A DNA stretch of 47,955 nt from an uncultured SAR86 cluster bacterium (GTDB lineage Bacteria > Pseudomonadota > Gammaproteobacteria > Magnimaribacterales > D2472). Position numbers and translations under genes: made by a program. The notes under the pieces were generated by a model, which did not search any database, was not told the DNA's origin, and saw only the letters and a program-made list of their open reading frames with translations. Every line of letters begins with the position of its first letter. Positions within the stretch are counted from its first letter, which is position 1. This document shows, piece after piece, positions 47,166 through 47,955 of this stretch. The stretch lies in the NCBI GenBank assembly GCA_902509965.1, contig CABWZP010000007.1, forward strand, positions 1 to 47,955, in the 5' to 3' direction.

Positions 47166-47955
47166 TTATAAAATGTAAGTTATAGAGTATAGCCCAACAA
47201 TAGTTAGAACAATTGTATAAGGCAACGCCATTTTAACCATTTTCATATAAGAAAGATTTATGAGTGGCGCTAAAGAGGATGTTAACAAAAATAAAAAAGC
47301 TGCTTGACCATTGGGTGTTGCAATACTGGGGATATTCGTACCTGTATTAACTGCAACTGCTAAAGCTTCAAACTGATCTCTTCCGATATCACCAGCTAAA
47401 TAAACTTGGTTTATCTCATTAATATATATTGTAGCAACAAAAACATTATCACTTATAGCTGAGAGCAATCCATTAGCCATAAAAAAAACAGATGGCTGTA
47501 TAGCAGGGTCTTGTTGAAGAACATAATAAATTACAGGAGAAAATAAATGTTGATCATGTATAACACTTACTATTGCAAAAAAAACAGCAAGCAGTGCAGT
47601 GAAAGGCAGAGCTTCTTTAAAAGCAGGACCAAGATCATGTTCATCAGTAATGCCTTTAAAAGATGTTAATAAAATAATTACAGCAAGACCGATAATACCC
47701 ACTGCTGCTAAATGAAGAGCTAAAGCAGCTATTAAAAATAATAAAACTATGAACTCAACATAAAGTTCAGCTTTTTGAATATCAGTTTTTTTGTGAACTT
47801 TCATATTGATCATAATCTATAAAAATTTGCCTTATAGAATCTGGTAATTGATGACCAAAACCAGCTAACTTAAATCTTTCAATCATGAAGCAAGTAAATA
47901 CTCCAGCAACAAATACTGGCATCGTAACTGGCGCCATGGCTATAACAAACTCTAC
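47166..47955 (-). CDS. nhaB: Na+/H+ antiporter NhaB, C-terminal part (cut by window edge) with an apparent frameshift at 47786-47792
   Basis: [44 protein letters not shown]; the upstream NhaB segment ...[32 protein letters not shown] is in a different frame. Confidence 0.9.

Noticed and set aside
1-47955. CRISPR arrays, transposons, prophage, secondary-metabolite clusters
   Set aside because: No regularly spaced repeats, transposase, integrase, phage structural or NRPS/PKS genes seen on either strand.

Overview
AT-rich, gene-dense chromosomal segment from a marine gammaproteobacterium. The gene content (TonB receptor tail, DUF3604, P450, GMC oxidoreductase, BVMO-like flavoprotein, M16/M28 peptidases) looks SAR86-like; that lineage call is inference. 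About 46 protein genes and two tRNA-Arg genes are supported. Main blocks: (a) 1-7.4 kb, a catabolic cluster with TonB receptor C-terminus, beta-lactamase-fold serine hydrolase, MFS transporter, nitrilase-family amidase, class III aminotransferase, LysR regulator and alanine dehydrogenase; (b) 9-17.5 kb, oxidative/hydrolytic enzymes; (c) 19-24 kb, a DmdA/GcvT-like protein followed by coaBC-panB-panC-panD; (d) P450, M16, M28, DEAD-box helicase and ABC-F; (e) CofE-like F420 ligase, M20 hydrolase, pdxJ, grxD, ferritin-like protein; (f) RNase T, RnfB-like, FNR-like, metG, Mrp-like, MlaA, DusA and NhaB. No prophage, transposon or CRISPR was seen. The best candidate for something undescribed is a structured, terminator-ended RNA locus at about 7453-7650. 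Its predicted 5' end carries a near-perfect 13-nt complement of the 16S rRNA 3' end (AAGGAGGTGGTCC) and no canonical start codon follows at proper spacing. Other notable points: metG has no ATG/GTG/TTG that would include its conserved N-terminus, nhaB is frameshifted at an A7 tract, a TGACAT-N5-ATGTCA palindrome occurs upstream of two genes, the Mrp protein lacks its CxxC, and two unannotated ~30-aa membrane peptides are arranged tail to tail.
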